From contig NZ_CP102826.1 in the NCBI RefSeq assembly GCF_025643595.1, positions 1,984,001-2,048,000 of the forward strand: DNA of 64,000 nt, read 5' to 3'. Positions within the stretch are counted from its first letter, which is position 1. Every line of letters starts with the position of its first letter. Below the pieces are notes generated by a model. The model made no database searches. It was not told the DNA's origin and saw nothing but the letters and a program-made list of their open reading frames with translations. The stretch is from Saccharopolyspora rosea. GTDB lineage: Bacteria; Actinomycetota; Actinomycetes; Mycobacteriales; Pseudonocardiaceae. Positions 23,130-31,992 of this stretch are shown here, in pieces. The position numbers and the translations under genes were made by a program.

Positions 23130-24263
23130 TCAGCGGCGCAGGAGTTGCCTGGCGATGATGAGCTTCTGGACTTCGCTGGTGCCCTCGTAGATGCGGAACA
23201 GGCGCGCGTCGCGGTAGAAGCGCTCCACCGGAACGCCACGCATGTAGCCGGAACCGCCGTGGACCTGCACCGCCCGGTCGGCGACCCGGCAGACCATCTC
23301 GCTGCAGAACAGCTTCGCCGCGGACGGCGCGAGGCGGGTGTCGGTGCCCGCGTCGTACTCCTCGGCGGCCCGCAGCACCATGGACCGGCCCGCGTACAGC
23401 TCCGCCTGCGACTCGGCGAGCATGGCCTGCACGAGCTGGAACCGGCCGATCGGGGCGCCGCCCTGCTCGGCCTCGGCGGCGTGGTGCACCGCCTCGTCCA
23501 GGATGCGCGTGGCCAGCCCGACGCAGATCGCGGCGATGTGCAACCGGCCGCGCGCCAGCGACGCCATCGCCGCGCCGAACCCGGTGCCCTCCCGGCCGCC
23601 GACCAGCGCGTCGGCCGGAACCCGCACGTCGTCGAAGTGCACCTCGGCGGTGTGCGCCCCGGCCTGGCCCATCGTGACGTCCGGCGCGGCGATCCGGACG
23701 CCGTCCCGGTCGGTTTCCACGAGGAACACCGAAATCCCCCGCTGCGGTTCGGCGTTCTCGTCGGTCCGGGCGAACACCACCAGCAGGTCGGCTTCGGGCG
23801 CGTTGGTGATGAACCGCTTCGCGCCGGACAGCACGAACGCGTCGCCGTCGCGGACCGCGCGGGTGCGCACCCGGCTCGGGTCCGATCCGGCGCCGTCCTC
23901 GGTGAGCGCGAACGAGGCGACCGCCTCGCCCGCGGCCAGCCGCGGCAGCCACCGCCGACGTTGGGCGTCCGTGCCGTACCGGACGATCACCTGGCCCGCG
24001 ATGCCGTTGTTGGTGCCGAACATCGAGCGGAACGCCGGGGTCGTGTACCCCAGTTCCACCGCCAGCCGGACGTCCTGGCCCATCGACAGCCCCAGCCCGC
24101 CGTGCTCCTCGGGCAGCGCGAAGCCGAAAAGTCCCATCGCGGCGGCCTTCTCGCGAATCCGGTCTGGGATCGCGTCGGTCCGCTCGATCTCGTCCTCGGC
24201 GGGCACCACCTCGTCGCGGACGAACTCGCGCACGGTGCGCAGGATGTCGTCGAAGGGATCCAT
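23130..24263 (-). CDS. Acyl-CoA dehydrogenase
   Basis: A 377-residue FAD enzyme that introduces a 2,3-double bond in an acyl-CoA and passes electrons to ETF. Visible landmarks: FALTEDGAGSD and FITNAPEAD in the FAD/substrate region, and the late segment RIYEGTSEVQK, which contains the catalytic glutamate in YEGTSE, the position of E376 in medium-chain enzymes. Length is normal. It starts with ATG and is divergent from the LysR gene. Downstream on the same strand follow the synthetase, DUF35 and thiolase genes, giving an activation, dehydrogenation and cleavage set, although repeat B separates the units. Confidence 0.9.
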   Translation of the reverse strand: MDPFDDILRTVREFVRDEVVPAEDEIERTDAIPDRIREKAAAMGLFGFALPEEHGGLGLSMGQDVRLAVELGYTTPAFRSMFGTNNGIAGQVIVRYGTDAQRRRWLPRLAAGEAVASFALTEDGAGSDPSRVRTRAVRDGDAFVLSGAKRFITNAPEADLLVVFARTDENAEPQRGISVFLVETDRDGVRIAAPDVTMGQAGAHTAEVHFDDVRVPADALVGGREGTGFGAAMASLARGRLHIAAICVGLATRILDEAVHHAAEAEQGGAPIGRFQLVQAMLAESQAELYAGRSMVLRAAEEYDAGTDTRLAPSAAKLFCSEMVCRVADRAVQVHGGSGYMRGVPVERFYRDARLFRIYEGTSEVQKLIIARQLLRR

Positions 24264-24311
24264 CGCTCTCCTCTGCGGCGCGGGGTCGTCCCGACGCTAG
24301 GAGCAGCGGGT

Positions 24312-24366
24312 GTGTTCCGTCCAACACCAAATTCCGGTAGCTTTGATTCGGATTCGCGACAGAATC
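24312..24366. promoter_or_regulatory. LysR-type operator region in the divergent promoter
   Basis: Two interrupted dyads lie here: GTGTT-N6-AACAC (24312-24327) and GATTC-N6-GAATC (24351-24366). Their spacing of about 39 bases is what LysR regulators use for recognition and activation sites. The site is inferred. Confidence 0.45.
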
Positions 24367-24404
24367 GGCGCTGACCTGGGCGAACGTGCGCGCGGGAGGT
24401 GAGT

Positions 24405-25295
24405 GTGGAGCTGCGCCACCTGCGGGCGTTCGTGGCCGTGGCCGAGGAGCTGAACTTCCGCCGGGCGGCCGAACGCCTGCACATGTCGCAACCACCGTTG
24501 TCCCAGCAGATCAAGCGGTTGGAGGGGGAGGTCGGCGTCGCGCTGCTGCGGCGCACCACCCGCAACGTCGCGCTGACCGCGGCGGGCGAGGCGTTCCTGG
24601 TCGAGGCGCGCCGGACGCTGGAGGCGGCGCAGGCCGCGCCGCGGGTGGCGCGGCAGGCGGCGGCCGGTGAGATCGGCTCGATCCGGCTGGGGTTCAGCGG
24701 TCCGACGTCCTACCAGGTGTTGCTGCTGATCGTGCGCAAGTTCCGGGAGCGCCACCCGGGCGTGCGCTTCGACATCGTCAGCCCGCTCTACGGCGGAGAA
24801 CTCGTCGACCGGCTGCACCGGCACGAGATCGACGCCGGGTTGCTGCGGCTGCCGGTGGTGTCGACCGGGTTGCGCGTGCGGGAGCTGCAACGGCACGAAC
24901 TCGGCGTGGCGCTGCCCGCGGAACACCCGCTGGCCGACGGGAGGGAAGTCGGCCTGGCGGACCTGCGCGACGAGCGGTTCATCAGCTACCCGTCGCACCG
25001 CGGCTCGGTGGTGAACCAGGTCGTGCGGGCGGCGTGCCTGCGGCACGGCTACAGCCCCTGCTCCGCGCAGCAGGCGCCGGACACGCACACGATCCTGTCC
25101 CTGGTCGGTGCCGGCGCGGGTGTCGGCGTGGTGCCGCTGACGGCCGAGCACCTGGAGGTGCCGGGCGTGGTCCTGGTGCCGGTCCAGGACGCACCGCCGA
25201 TCCCGTTGGCGCTGGCCTGGCGCGAGGACGACCCGAACCCGGCGCTGCGCTGCCTGCTCGGACTGCTCGACGAGGTCGAGGCCGAGTGCCGGTGA
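24405..25295 (+). CDS. LysR-family transcriptional regulator
   Basis: A 296-residue regulator. The N-terminal winged helix is classical (ELRHLRAFVAVAEELNFRRAAERLHMSQ, split here only for reading: the recognition helix is PPLSQQIKRLEGEVG), followed by a periplasmic-binding-like effector domain from about residue 88 (IRLGFSG). The GTG at 24405 is chosen because GGGAGGTGA sits just upstream and it gives the standard LysR start. It is divergent from the acyl-CoA dehydrogenase gene, which it most likely controls in response to a pathway acid or CoA ester. Confidence 0.9.
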   Translation: MELRHLRAFVAVAEELNFRRAAERLHMSQPPLSQQIKRLEGEVGVALLRRTTRNVALTAAGEAFLVEARRTLEAAQAAPRVARQAAAGEIGSIRLGFSGPTSYQVLLLIVRKFRERHPGVRFDIVSPLYGGELVDRLHRHEIDAGLLRLPVVSTGLRVRELQRHELGVALPAEHPLADGREVGLADLRDERFISYPSHRGSVVNQVVRAACLRHGYSPCSAQQAPDTHTILSLVGAGAGVGVVPLTAEHLEVPGVVLVPVQDAPPIPLALAWREDDPNPALRCLLGLLDEVEAECR

Positions 25296-25316
25296 ATCCT
25301 CAGTGGACGCCAGGTG

Positions 25317-26009
25317 TCAGAGCACTGTGGACAGGTGCCACGGGACGAACTCCTCGTCGCCGTAGCCGAGTTCCTCGCTCCTGGTGGCCTCGCCCGAGGC
25401 GACGCGCAGGACGTGTTCGAAGATGCGCCGCCCCACCTCCTCGACGGTCGCCTCGCCGTCGGCGATGACGCCGCAGTTGATGTCCATGTCGTCGGTCATC
25501 CGCTCGTAGAGCGGGGTGTTGGTCGCCAGCTTGATGCTCGGCGCCGGTTTGCAGCCGAACGCCGAACCGCGCCCGGTGGTGAAGCACAGCACCTGCGCCC
25601 CGCCGGCGATCAGGCCGGTCGCGTAGTTGCGGGTGCCGACGCGGCCGTCCGGGCGCACGTAACCCCGGAACGTGGCGCGCTGGTCCGCCGGCACGTACGC
25701 GGTGGGGGTCGCGTCAGCGCCGAAGTCGTGCTCGCGCGCGAACTCCCGGTAGGCGAGGTTGTGCGTGTGCACGTGCTCACCTGCGCGGATCGGGCGGGAC
25801 GCGAAGCCGATGACGTGCCCGTACTTGCGCACCGGGGCGCCCTCGGGGAGATCGGCGACGGCGACCTTGTGCCCCCGGGGCACGGCGTCGGTGACCGCCA
25901 GCTCGGTCCCGTCACCGGCGGGGTAGCTCCCCGGTTCGATGTCGGACCGGGCGATGAGCACCGAATCCTCGGCGTGGAGCCGGAAACCCCACTCGTCTCG
26001 CGATGCCAC
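25317..26009 (-). pseudogene. UxaA/GarD-family dehydratase with a large internal in-frame deletion
   Basis: This encodes 230 residues where the family normally has about 500. Residues about 10-95 are a complete SAF domain (SVLIARSDIEPG). The second domain starts correctly (FRGYVRPDGRVGTRNY, about 133-148) but jumps within two residues to a segment normally near the C-terminus (GLIAGGAQVLCFTTGRGS, then the TNTPLYERM and MDINCGVI stretch and a regular tail). Roughly 270 residues of catalytic core, including the conserved cysteine region, are absent, yet the frame is intact. It starts with GTG after GGAGGGG. It is either a dead gene or a miniature protein. The parent would dehydrate a sugar acid such as altronate or galactarate. 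Confidence 0.75.
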
Positions 26010-26118
26010 CGAACCACCCCTCCACGAGGTGTGAAGCAGCTGCTGTGCGCCGAAACGGCATGCTACTGGCCGTGCCCCGCGTTGTCACCGCCAAGAAGCG
26101 GCACCGCCACCCGCGCCG

Positions 26119-26817
26119 TCAGGCGGGCGCGGGGCGGCCGTCGGCGAGGGCGGCGAGGCCCCACAGGTCGCGCCAGGTGTGGTCCGGGGACGGCCCGTCC
26201 GGCGGTTGCGGTTCGGCGTGCCGGTTGATCCAGGCCGTGGTCATGCCGAAGCGCTTGGCCGGGGCGTTGTCGTACTTGAAGCCGAACGCGACGTGGATGA
26301 TGCGGTCCGGGGCGACGCCGATGCGGTCGAGGGCCTGGTGGAAGAAGTCCGGGTCCGGTTTGTAGACGCCGCAGTCCTCGGCGGTGATGACGTCGTCGAA
26401 CGGCACGCGCAGGTGGCGGAGGCTGTGCTCGATGATGTCCCGATCGGTGTTGGACAGGATCACCAGCCGCACGCCGGCGGCGCGCACCCGGGTCAACGCC
26501 GGGAGGGTGTCGGGGAACGGCTGCCAGCAGCGCATCGAGTCGACGAACTCGGCGGCCAGCGCGTCGTCGAACGGCCAGCCGCGCTCGGCGCACACCTCGC
26601 GCAGGCTCTGCCCGAGAACCCGCTTGTAACTGCGGTATTCCTGGCGCAGGAGGGCGAACTGCGCCGCCTCCCACCGGTCGCGCAGCTCCAGGCCGGGGAC
26701 CAGTTCGGTGTCGCCGTTGCGCAGCGCGAGGCCGTAGAGGAACTGGGCGCAGCCGCCCTCCCAGTCGGTGAGCGTGCCGTAGTTGTCGAACGTGGCGACC
26801 TCGAACGGTGGTGCCAT
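26119..26817 (-). CDS. Haloacid dehalogenase-type hydrolase (HAD, type II dehalogenase-like)
   Basis: A 232-residue HAD enzyme. The nucleophile is D11 in TFDNYGTLTDW, motif II is the threonine/serine in VILSNTD (about residue 122), and motif III/IV lies in GVYKPDPDFF and the HVAFGFKYDNAPAKRFGM stretch. The pattern and length match L-2-haloacid dehalogenases, though many such actinobacterial proteins act on phosphate esters. GGAGG lies seven bases before the ATG. It is divergent from the MFS gene at 26964, with 146 bases between them. The substrate is unknown. Confidence 0.85.
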   Translation of the reverse strand: MAPPFEVATFDNYGTLTDWEGGCAQFLYGLALRNGDTELVPGLELRDRWEAAQFALLRQEYRSYKRVLGQSLREVCAERGWPFDDALAAEFVDSMRCWQPFPDTLPALTRVRAAGVRLVILSNTDRDIIEHSLRHLRVPFDDVITAEDCGVYKPDPDFFHQALDRIGVAPDRIIHVAFGFKYDNAPAKRFGMTTAWINRHAEPQPPDGPSPDHTWRDLWGLAALADGRPAPA

Positions 26818-26963
26818 CACTGAACCTCCACAAAGGACTGTTCGGCCCGGTCGCGTCGGGATGCCCTTGACACCGCCACGGCGGTTCCCGACAGTGTAGG
26901 ACCACCACGCCCCGCCAGCGTGGTCGTCGGCGCCGCGCCGCGGCACTGCGGAAGGACGACGCG

Positions 26964-28298
26964 ATGAAGCTCTCCTACGTCCGCGAACTCTCCGAGTACC
27001 CCACCGGATCCCGCCGGGTGCGCATCCTGTCGATGGCCGTGCTGGCGAGCCTCATCGGTTCCTACGAGGGGCAGATCGCGCCGGTGGTCCCGCTGCTGAC
27101 CCGGGATCTGGGCATCAGCCTGGTCACCTACGGTGCGGTCTCGGCGGTGGCCCTGACCGTCGGCGCGGTCGCGGCGGCGGTGGGCGGTCGGCTCACCGAC
27201 CGCTGGGGCCGGGTGCGGGTGCTGGTGCCGCTGATGCTGCTGACCGCCGTGCTGTGCTACGGCATGGCGCTCGTCGACTCGGCCGCCGAACTGCTGGTCG
27301 CCCGCGCCGTTCTGGCCATTGTGGACGGAATGGTGATGGCGGCGACCGCCCCGCTGGTGCGCGACTTCTCGCCGCGCACCGGGCGGGCGCAGGCGTTCGG
27401 CTTCTGGACCTGGGGACCGGTCGGCGCCAACTTCCTGGCCGCCGCGATCGCCGGGCTGACCCTGCCGCTGCTCGACGACCAGTGGCGCTCGCAGTTCGTC
27501 ATCATGGGCACCATCTCGCTGGTCGTCTCCGCGGTGATCGCCTGCAACATCGCCGACCTGGCGCCCGCGCTGCGGGCCCGGATCCAGCGCACCGAGCACG
27601 CTTCGCTGTCCGGCGCCGACACGGCGCGGCCGGTGCGGATGCGGACGTTGTTCGGCCACCGCGCGATGTGGGCGCACGTCGTCGGGATCTCCGTGTGGCT
27701 CGTGCTGTACCTGACGCTGTCGCTGTTCGGGCAGAGCATGCTCTCGGACACCTTCGGTCTCGACGCCGCGTCGGCCTCGGCGGTGATGAGCGGGTTCTGG
27801 GTGCTCAACCTCGGGACGCTGGTGGTCGTGGGACGCCTGTCCGACCGGCTCCAGCTGCGCAAGCCGTTCATCGCGGCCGGCACGGCGGTGGCGGTGGTGA
27901 TGACCGGTTACCTGGTCGTGCTGATGGGCGAGCCGTCGATCGCGCTGCCGCGGCTGCTGGTCACCGGCGCCCTGCTCGGGGCGGGCATGGGCACCGCGTA
28001 CGCGCCGTGGATGGCGGCCTTCTCGGAGAACACCGAGGACATCGACCCGCGGTTGCAGGGCAGCGCCTGGGGCGTCTACAACTTCCTGGCCAGGGCCGTG
28101 GCGGTGGCGGTGGCGGTGCTGATGCCCCGCGTGGTGGCGGTCGGCGGCTGGTCGGTGTGGCTGGTCGTCTGCCTGGCGTGCCTGGCCGTGTTCCTCCCGG
28201 TCACCGCCCTGTTCCGCGGCCCGTGGCGCCGCCGGCCGGACCTCCCGCACCGCGCGACCTCGCCCGCCGCGCAGGACCGCCCGCGCGGCGAGCGGTGA
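26964..28298 (+). CDS. MFS transporter
   Basis: A 444-residue major facilitator with 12 helices. The loop GGRLTDRWGRVRVL between helices 2 and 3 is the MFS signature, and RTLFGHRAMWAHV marks the start of the second half after a cytoplasmic loop. The N-terminus KLSYVRELSEYPTGSRRVRIL resembles a group of actinobacterial MFS proteins of unknown cargo. It is divergent from the HAD gene and converges with the GlxA-type regulator gene. Efflux or uptake cannot be decided from sequence. Confidence 0.85.
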   Translation: MKLSYVRELSEYPTGSRRVRILSMAVLASLIGSYEGQIAPVVPLLTRDLGISLVTYGAVSAVALTVGAVAAAVGGRLTDRWGRVRVLVPLMLLTAVLCYGMALVDSAAELLVARAVLAIVDGMVMAATAPLVRDFSPRTGRAQAFGFWTWGPVGANFLAAAIAGLTLPLLDDQWRSQFVIMGTISLVVSAVIACNIADLAPALRARIQRTEHASLSGADTARPVRMRTLFGHRAMWAHVVGISVWLVLYLTLSLFGQSMLSDTFGLDAASASAVMSGFWVLNLGTLVVVGRLSDRLQLRKPFIAAGTAVAVVMTGYLVVLMGEPSIALPRLLVTGALLGAGMGTAYAPWMAAFSENTEDIDPRLQGSAWGVYNFLARAVAVAVAVLMPRVVAVGGWSVWLVVCLACLAVFLPVTALFRGPWRRRPDLPHRATSPAAQDRPRGER

Positions 28299-28353
28299 CG
28301 CCGCGCACCACGCGAAACCGGGCGAACCCGCGGGTGCCACCGGGACCTCCCGC

Positions 28354-29295
28354 TCACCGCGCTCCGGGCGGATCGTTCGGACACGCCGGCCGCCGCGCGC
28401 GCAGCCGGCGGAGCATCCGGGCGTCGGCGAAACCCACCGCGCGGGCGGCGGAATCCACCGTGGCGCCGCCCGCGATCAGGTTCTCGGCGTGTTCCACGCG
28501 CAGCAGTTGCTGGTAGCGCAGCGGCGTCAAACCCGTCGCGCGGACGAACGAGCGGGTCAGCGTGCGTTCGCCGCACCCCGCGGCGGCGGCGAGTTCGGCG
28601 AGCGGGAGCCGTTCGGCGAACCGCGCGTCGACGAGGTCCTGCACCCGGTGCACCGCGTCGTCGAGGTGGCCGCGGTGCCGCAGCATCGCGCTGGCCTGCT
28701 GCTCGTCGCCGTTGCGGCGCGCGTGGACGACCATGGCGCGGGCGACCCGCGCCGCGGTGGCGGGTCCGTGCCGGGTGGCGATCAGGTCCAGCGCCAGGTC
28801 GATGCCGCTGGCGATGCCCGCCGAGGTGATGACGCCGCCGTCGGACACGAACAGCACGTCCCGCACCACCGCGGCGCGCGGGTAGCGCTCGGCGAGTTCG
28901 TCCTGCAACTCGTGGTGGGTGGTGCAGCGGCGGCCGTCGAGCAGCCCGGCCTGGCCGAGGGCCTCCGCCCCGGCGCACACGCTCGCCACCGTGCCGCCGG
29001 AGGCGTGGTGTTCGCGCAGCCGCCGCGCGGCAGGCTCGGTCAGCCGGGGCGACCGGGTCAGCCGCTCCGCGCGCCAACCGGGGACGAGCACGATGTCGTC
29101 CCCGGTGAGCGCGGGCCAGGTCGTCGTGGTGCGCAGTCCGAGCCCCTGCGCGCTGTCCACGGCGTCCCGCTCGGCGACGAAGTGCGGTTCGTAGCGGTGA
29201 CCGAAGTCGCCGACGGTCGAGAAGACCTGCGCGGGCCCGGCGAGGTCGAGCAGGTGCACCCCGGGAAGCAGCAGGAAGACGACACGGCGGGTCAC
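28354..29295 (-). CDS. GlxA-type regulator (DJ-1/PfpI domain plus AraC HTH)
   Basis: A 313-residue regulator. Residues 1-170 are a DJ-1/PfpI (glutamine amidotransferase-like) domain starting RRVVFLLLPGVHLLDLAGP, with the nucleophile-elbow cysteine in VASVCAGAEALGQAG (about residue 107). Residues about 215-310 carry two AraC helix-turn-helix units (LPLAELAAAAGCGERTLTRSF). Such proteins regulate amino-acid, nicotinate or amine catabolism. The isochorismatase-like gene lies directly upstream on the same strand and ends 7 bases before this start, so the two are co-transcribed. Confidence 0.88.
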   Translation of the reverse strand: MTRRVVFLLLPGVHLLDLAGPAQVFSTVGDFGHRYEPHFVAERDAVDSAQGLGLRTTTTWPALTGDDIVLVPGWRAERLTRSPRLTEPAARRLREHHASGGTVASVCAGAEALGQAGLLDGRRCTTHHELQDELAERYPRAAVVRDVLFVSDGGVITSAGIASGIDLALDLIATRHGPATAARVARAMVVHARRNGDEQQASAMLRHRGHLDDAVHRVQDLVDARFAERLPLAELAAAAGCGERTLTRSFVRATGLTPLRYQQLLRVEHAENLIAGGATVDSAARAVGFADARMLRRLRARRPACPNDPPGAR

Positions 29296-29302
29296 GATCC
29301 GG

Positions 29303-29911
29303 TCAGCCTAGCCCGGTCAGCTCGGCGACCGTGCGGATGGTCGCGAAGCGACCGGCCAGCGCGTACTCGGTGCGGGCGGTGATCTCCGCGCAGTGCAGCG
29401 TGCGCGGGTCGGCGAGCAGTTCGTCCAGCGGCCGGTCGGCGGGGGCGTCGCGGTGCGCGATGGGGTTCGTCGCGGTCGCGTCCGTCACGAACGTGACGTC
29501 GTAGCCCAGGTCGGAGGCCACCCGGGTGGTGGTCTCGCAGCACTGCTCGGTGCGGATGCCGGACACCGCGACCGAGCGCACCCCGTGCCGGGTGAGCAGT
29601 TGTTGCAGGTTCGTCGTGGTGAAGGCGTTGTGCGAGGTCTTGGTCAGCAGCGGGTCGTCGGGCTGGTGGGCCAGGCCGTCCATCAGCCGCACGTGCCCGA
29701 GCGCCGGGTCGAAGACCCCGCCCGAGCCCGGTTCGGTGTGCAGCACCCAGACGACCAGGTCGCCCTCGGCGCGCGCGAGCGCGACGAGCCGGTTGACCCG
29801 GTCCACGATGTCGGGGTTCGAGGTGGCCCGCCACAGCGGGCGCTGCCGGAAGGATTCCTGGACGTCGATGACGAGGAGCGCGTTGTTCACATCGGCCAGT
29901 CTCGTCGCCAC
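29303..29911 (-). CDS. Isochorismatase-family cysteine hydrolase
   Basis: About 195-202 residues. The catalytic triad of the family is visible: aspartate in ALLVIDVQ, lysine in LLTKTSHNAF and cysteine in the GIRTEQCCETT segment, consistent with an amidase such as nicotinamidase or a peroxyureidoacrylate-type hydrolase. Two starts are possible: GTG at 29909-29911 or GTG at 29888-29890. The second gives the more usual short lead into ALLVIDVQ, the first is given here as the longer option. Followed 7 bases later by the GlxA-type regulator. Confidence 0.85.
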   Translation of the reverse strand: MATRLADVNNALLVIDVQESFRQRPLWRATSNPDIVDRVNRLVALARAEGDLVVWVLHTEPGSGGVFDPALGHVRLMDGLAHQPDDPLLTKTSHNAFTTTNLQQLLTRHGVRSVAVSGIRTEQCCETTTRVASDLGYDVTFVTDATATNPIAHRDAPADRPLDELLADPRTLHCAEITARTEYALAGRFATIRTVAELTGLG

Positions 29912-29959
29912 CGCGCCCCGCGGACAGGCACGATCGCGGCCCGGACCGGAACGATCCGG

Positions 29960-30430
29960 TCAGCGACCGAGTTCGGTCAGCAGTTCCCGGGAGTAGGCGG
30001 TGCGCCCGGTGAGTTCCTCGGGCGGCCGGGTGCACAGCGCCAGCGCGGCCTCGCCCATCACCTCGGGTGGCTCGGCGTCGGGGTCGTCGGTGCCGGTCAG
30101 CTTGTGGAACAGGGTGCCCGGCGTGGGCACGACCTGGTCGGGCGCCAGCACGTCGATCCGTCCGAACCGGTCCAGCACGGCCGCCACCAGCGACTCCGGC
30201 TGCTCGGCCGAGGCCAGGTCCGCGGAGAAAGGTTCGGCCTGCCCGCCGTCCGCGACGATCCGCCGCGCGGTGTCGCCGACCGTGCCGGGCAACGGCGAAT
30301 CCGCCGCCGAAACGGTGCGCGCGCACACCGCGATCCGCGCACCCTCGCTCGCCAGGCGCCGCGCGATCGCCGCGCCGATCCCGCGGCTCGCCCCGGTCAC
30401 GAGCGCGACCCGACCGTCCAGCAGCCCCAT
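29960..30430 (-). pseudogene. Short-chain dehydrogenase with the catalytic core deleted in frame
   Basis: The predicted protein is 156 residues, where this SDR type has about 280. The start is intact (GRVALVTGASRGIGAAIARR, the NAD(P)-binding glycine motif, residues 5-24) up to DRFGRIDVL. Then, where NNAA should follow, the sequence continues with the C-terminal tail APDQVVPTPGTLFHKLTG and on to AYSRELLTELGR. The segment holding the Asn-Ser-Tyr-Lys catalytic residues, about 120-130 codons, is gone but the frame is kept. Catalysis is therefore unlikely. ATG start at 30428-30430. Confidence 0.75.
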
Positions 30431-30501
30431 CGGCGCCCCCTGGCATCCGCGGTAGGCGAATGATCCAGGATCACCCGGGGGATCGGCGGGGTCAAGGACG
30501 G

Positions 30502-31305
30502 CTACGACGTCCGGAAGGGCGGGTTCGCGACCGCCGTCGTGGTGCAGAAGCCGAGCGGACCGGCGGTGTCGTGGAGGGTGCAGTCGCCGACCGCGACGCC
30601 GTCGTCGCTGATGTGGCCGGTGGCTTCCACCCCGATGTCCGCGCCGAGGGGCGACCGGGCGAGGGTGAGCGTGTAGTCGGCGTTGATGAATTCCAGGGCG
30701 CGGGAGCCGAAGTGCGCCAGCGGACTGGCGAAATCGGCCGCGATCGCCGCGCGCACGAACGGCGACAGCGGTTCGCCGTCGATCAGCGCGTGGTACTCGC
30801 GGATCCAGGCGCGGCGGCGCGTCGCCGTCCAGTCGCCGCTCAGCCGACCCTCGTCGTCGAGCAACCACGTCCCGAACGGCGGCTGCCAGCCCGAGCCGAC
30901 CGGGGGCGGGCCGAGTTCGTCCGGTGTCGGTGCGTCCCACGGCCTGGTCGCGGGCACCTCGCCCGCGGGCTGTTCGGAGCTGCGCAGCAGGACGCCGCTG
31001 GCGCGCGCCACGGTGGTGCCGCCCGCCAGGACCGCGGCGTCGGCGACCCGGATGCGGCGCCCGTCGCGGATCCGCTCGGTCACCACCTGGACCGGAACCA
31101 TCCGGGTGTTGCGGAACAGGTCCACGGTCAGGCGGCTGAAGCGCAGCCCCGGTTCGGCGTGGTCGCGTTCCAGGGCGTGCGCGAGCAGTCCGCCGAGCAG
31201 CCTGCCGTGCAGCATGTCCTCCGCCCACGGGCTGCCCGCGTGCGGGGCCGGGATGAGCGCGTCGCCGTCGGGCGTGAAGAACCCGGCGCCGTCGGTTTCG
31301 GCCAT
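30502..31305 (-). CDS. Acyl-CoA thioesterase-like protein (double hot-dog)
   Basis: A 267-residue protein with two hot-dog folds, as in TesB-like and actinobacterial thioesterase-superfamily proteins: HGRLLGGLLAHALE near residue 33 and FSRLTVDLFRNTRM near 56 in the first, and INADYTLTLARSPLGADIGVEA with GVAVGDCTLHDTAGP in the second. It would hydrolyse acyl-CoA thioesters. Its 3' end lies 71 bases before the start of the deleted SDR gene on the same strand. ATG start after GGGGAGGA. Confidence 0.8.
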   Translation of the reverse strand: MAETDGAGFFTPDGDALIPAPHAGSPWAEDMLHGRLLGGLLAHALERDHAEPGLRFSRLTVDLFRNTRMVPVQVVTERIRDGRRIRVADAAVLAGGTTVARASGVLLRSSEQPAGEVPATRPWDAPTPDELGPPPVGSGWQPPFGTWLLDDEGRLSGDWTATRRRAWIREYHALIDGEPLSPFVRAAIAADFASPLAHFGSRALEFINADYTLTLARSPLGADIGVEATGHISDDGVAVGDCTLHDTAGPLGFCTTTAVANPPFRTS

Positions 31306-31389
31306 CTGTCCTCCCCTCGCTGCTCGGGGCCGTTCCCCGAGGGATGAGCGGTGTCGGTGCGCGGACCCAGGAGGCGGTCCGGTGTGGAC

Positions 31390-31878
31390 TCAACCGCGGG
31401 GTTTGGCGAAATCGTCCGCCTCGGCCCAGCTCTCGCCCGCCTCCGACCACGTGGCCGCGGTGGACAGGACGGCGATCCCGGCCGTCTTGAGCTCGGCCCG
31501 CTGCCCGGTCAGCAGCCGCACCAGGTCCTCCAGACCGGGGTTGTGCCCGACCAGCACGGCCGTCATCACCGGTCCCGGCAGGGCGCGCACCACGTCGAGG
31601 AGTTGGTGCGCCGTCGCGGCGTAGATCCGCTCGTCGTAGCGGACGTCCGGCGCCGCCGGGATTTCCGGGGCCGCCAGTTCCCACGTCCGGCGGGCCCGGG
31701 TGGCGGGCGAGCAGGCGACGACCTCGATGGCGGGCACGTTGTCCCGCAACCACCGGCCTGCGGCCGGGGCGTCGAGCGTGCCGCGCTTGGCCAGCGGGCG
31801 CTCGAAATCCGCCACGTCGTCGGGCGCCGCCGCTTTCGCGTGCCGGAGCAGGACCAGTTTCCGCCGAGCGTCGACCAT
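31390..31878 (-). CDS. SixA-type histidine phosphatase
   Basis: A 162-residue histidine phosphatase superfamily member. The phosphohistidine motif is LRHAKA with H13, further arginines lie in SPATRARRT (about 57-65), and the second histidine is in VGHNPGLEDL (about 109). Length and motifs fit the small SixA branch, which in E. coli dephosphorylates histidine phosphotransfer proteins; the target here is unknown. It is divergent from the large acyl-CoA dehydrogenase gene at 31993. Confidence 0.85.
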   Translation of the reverse strand: MVDARRKLVLLRHAKAAAPDDVADFERPLAKRGTLDAPAAGRWLRDNVPAIEVVACSPATRARRTWELAAPEIPAAPDVRYDERIYAATAHQLLDVVRALPGPVMTAVLVGHNPGLEDLVRLLTGQRAELKTAGIAVLSTAATWSEAGESWAEADDFAKPRG

Positions 31879-31992
31879 GGATCACACGGTAGGTGATCGG
31901 CGGTCCCGCGAGCGGGCCGGGGCGATTGAGTCGCCGGTCGTATCAGCGGGGCGCGGACTCCGTATTGGACCGCCCGGCGGATCGGTGGAAAC

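Noticed and set aside
20448-24374. A 1308-codon plus-strand open frame
   Set aside because: It is antisense to four well-supported minus-strand genes and has shadow composition (Arg, Gln, His, Asp rich) without any domain.
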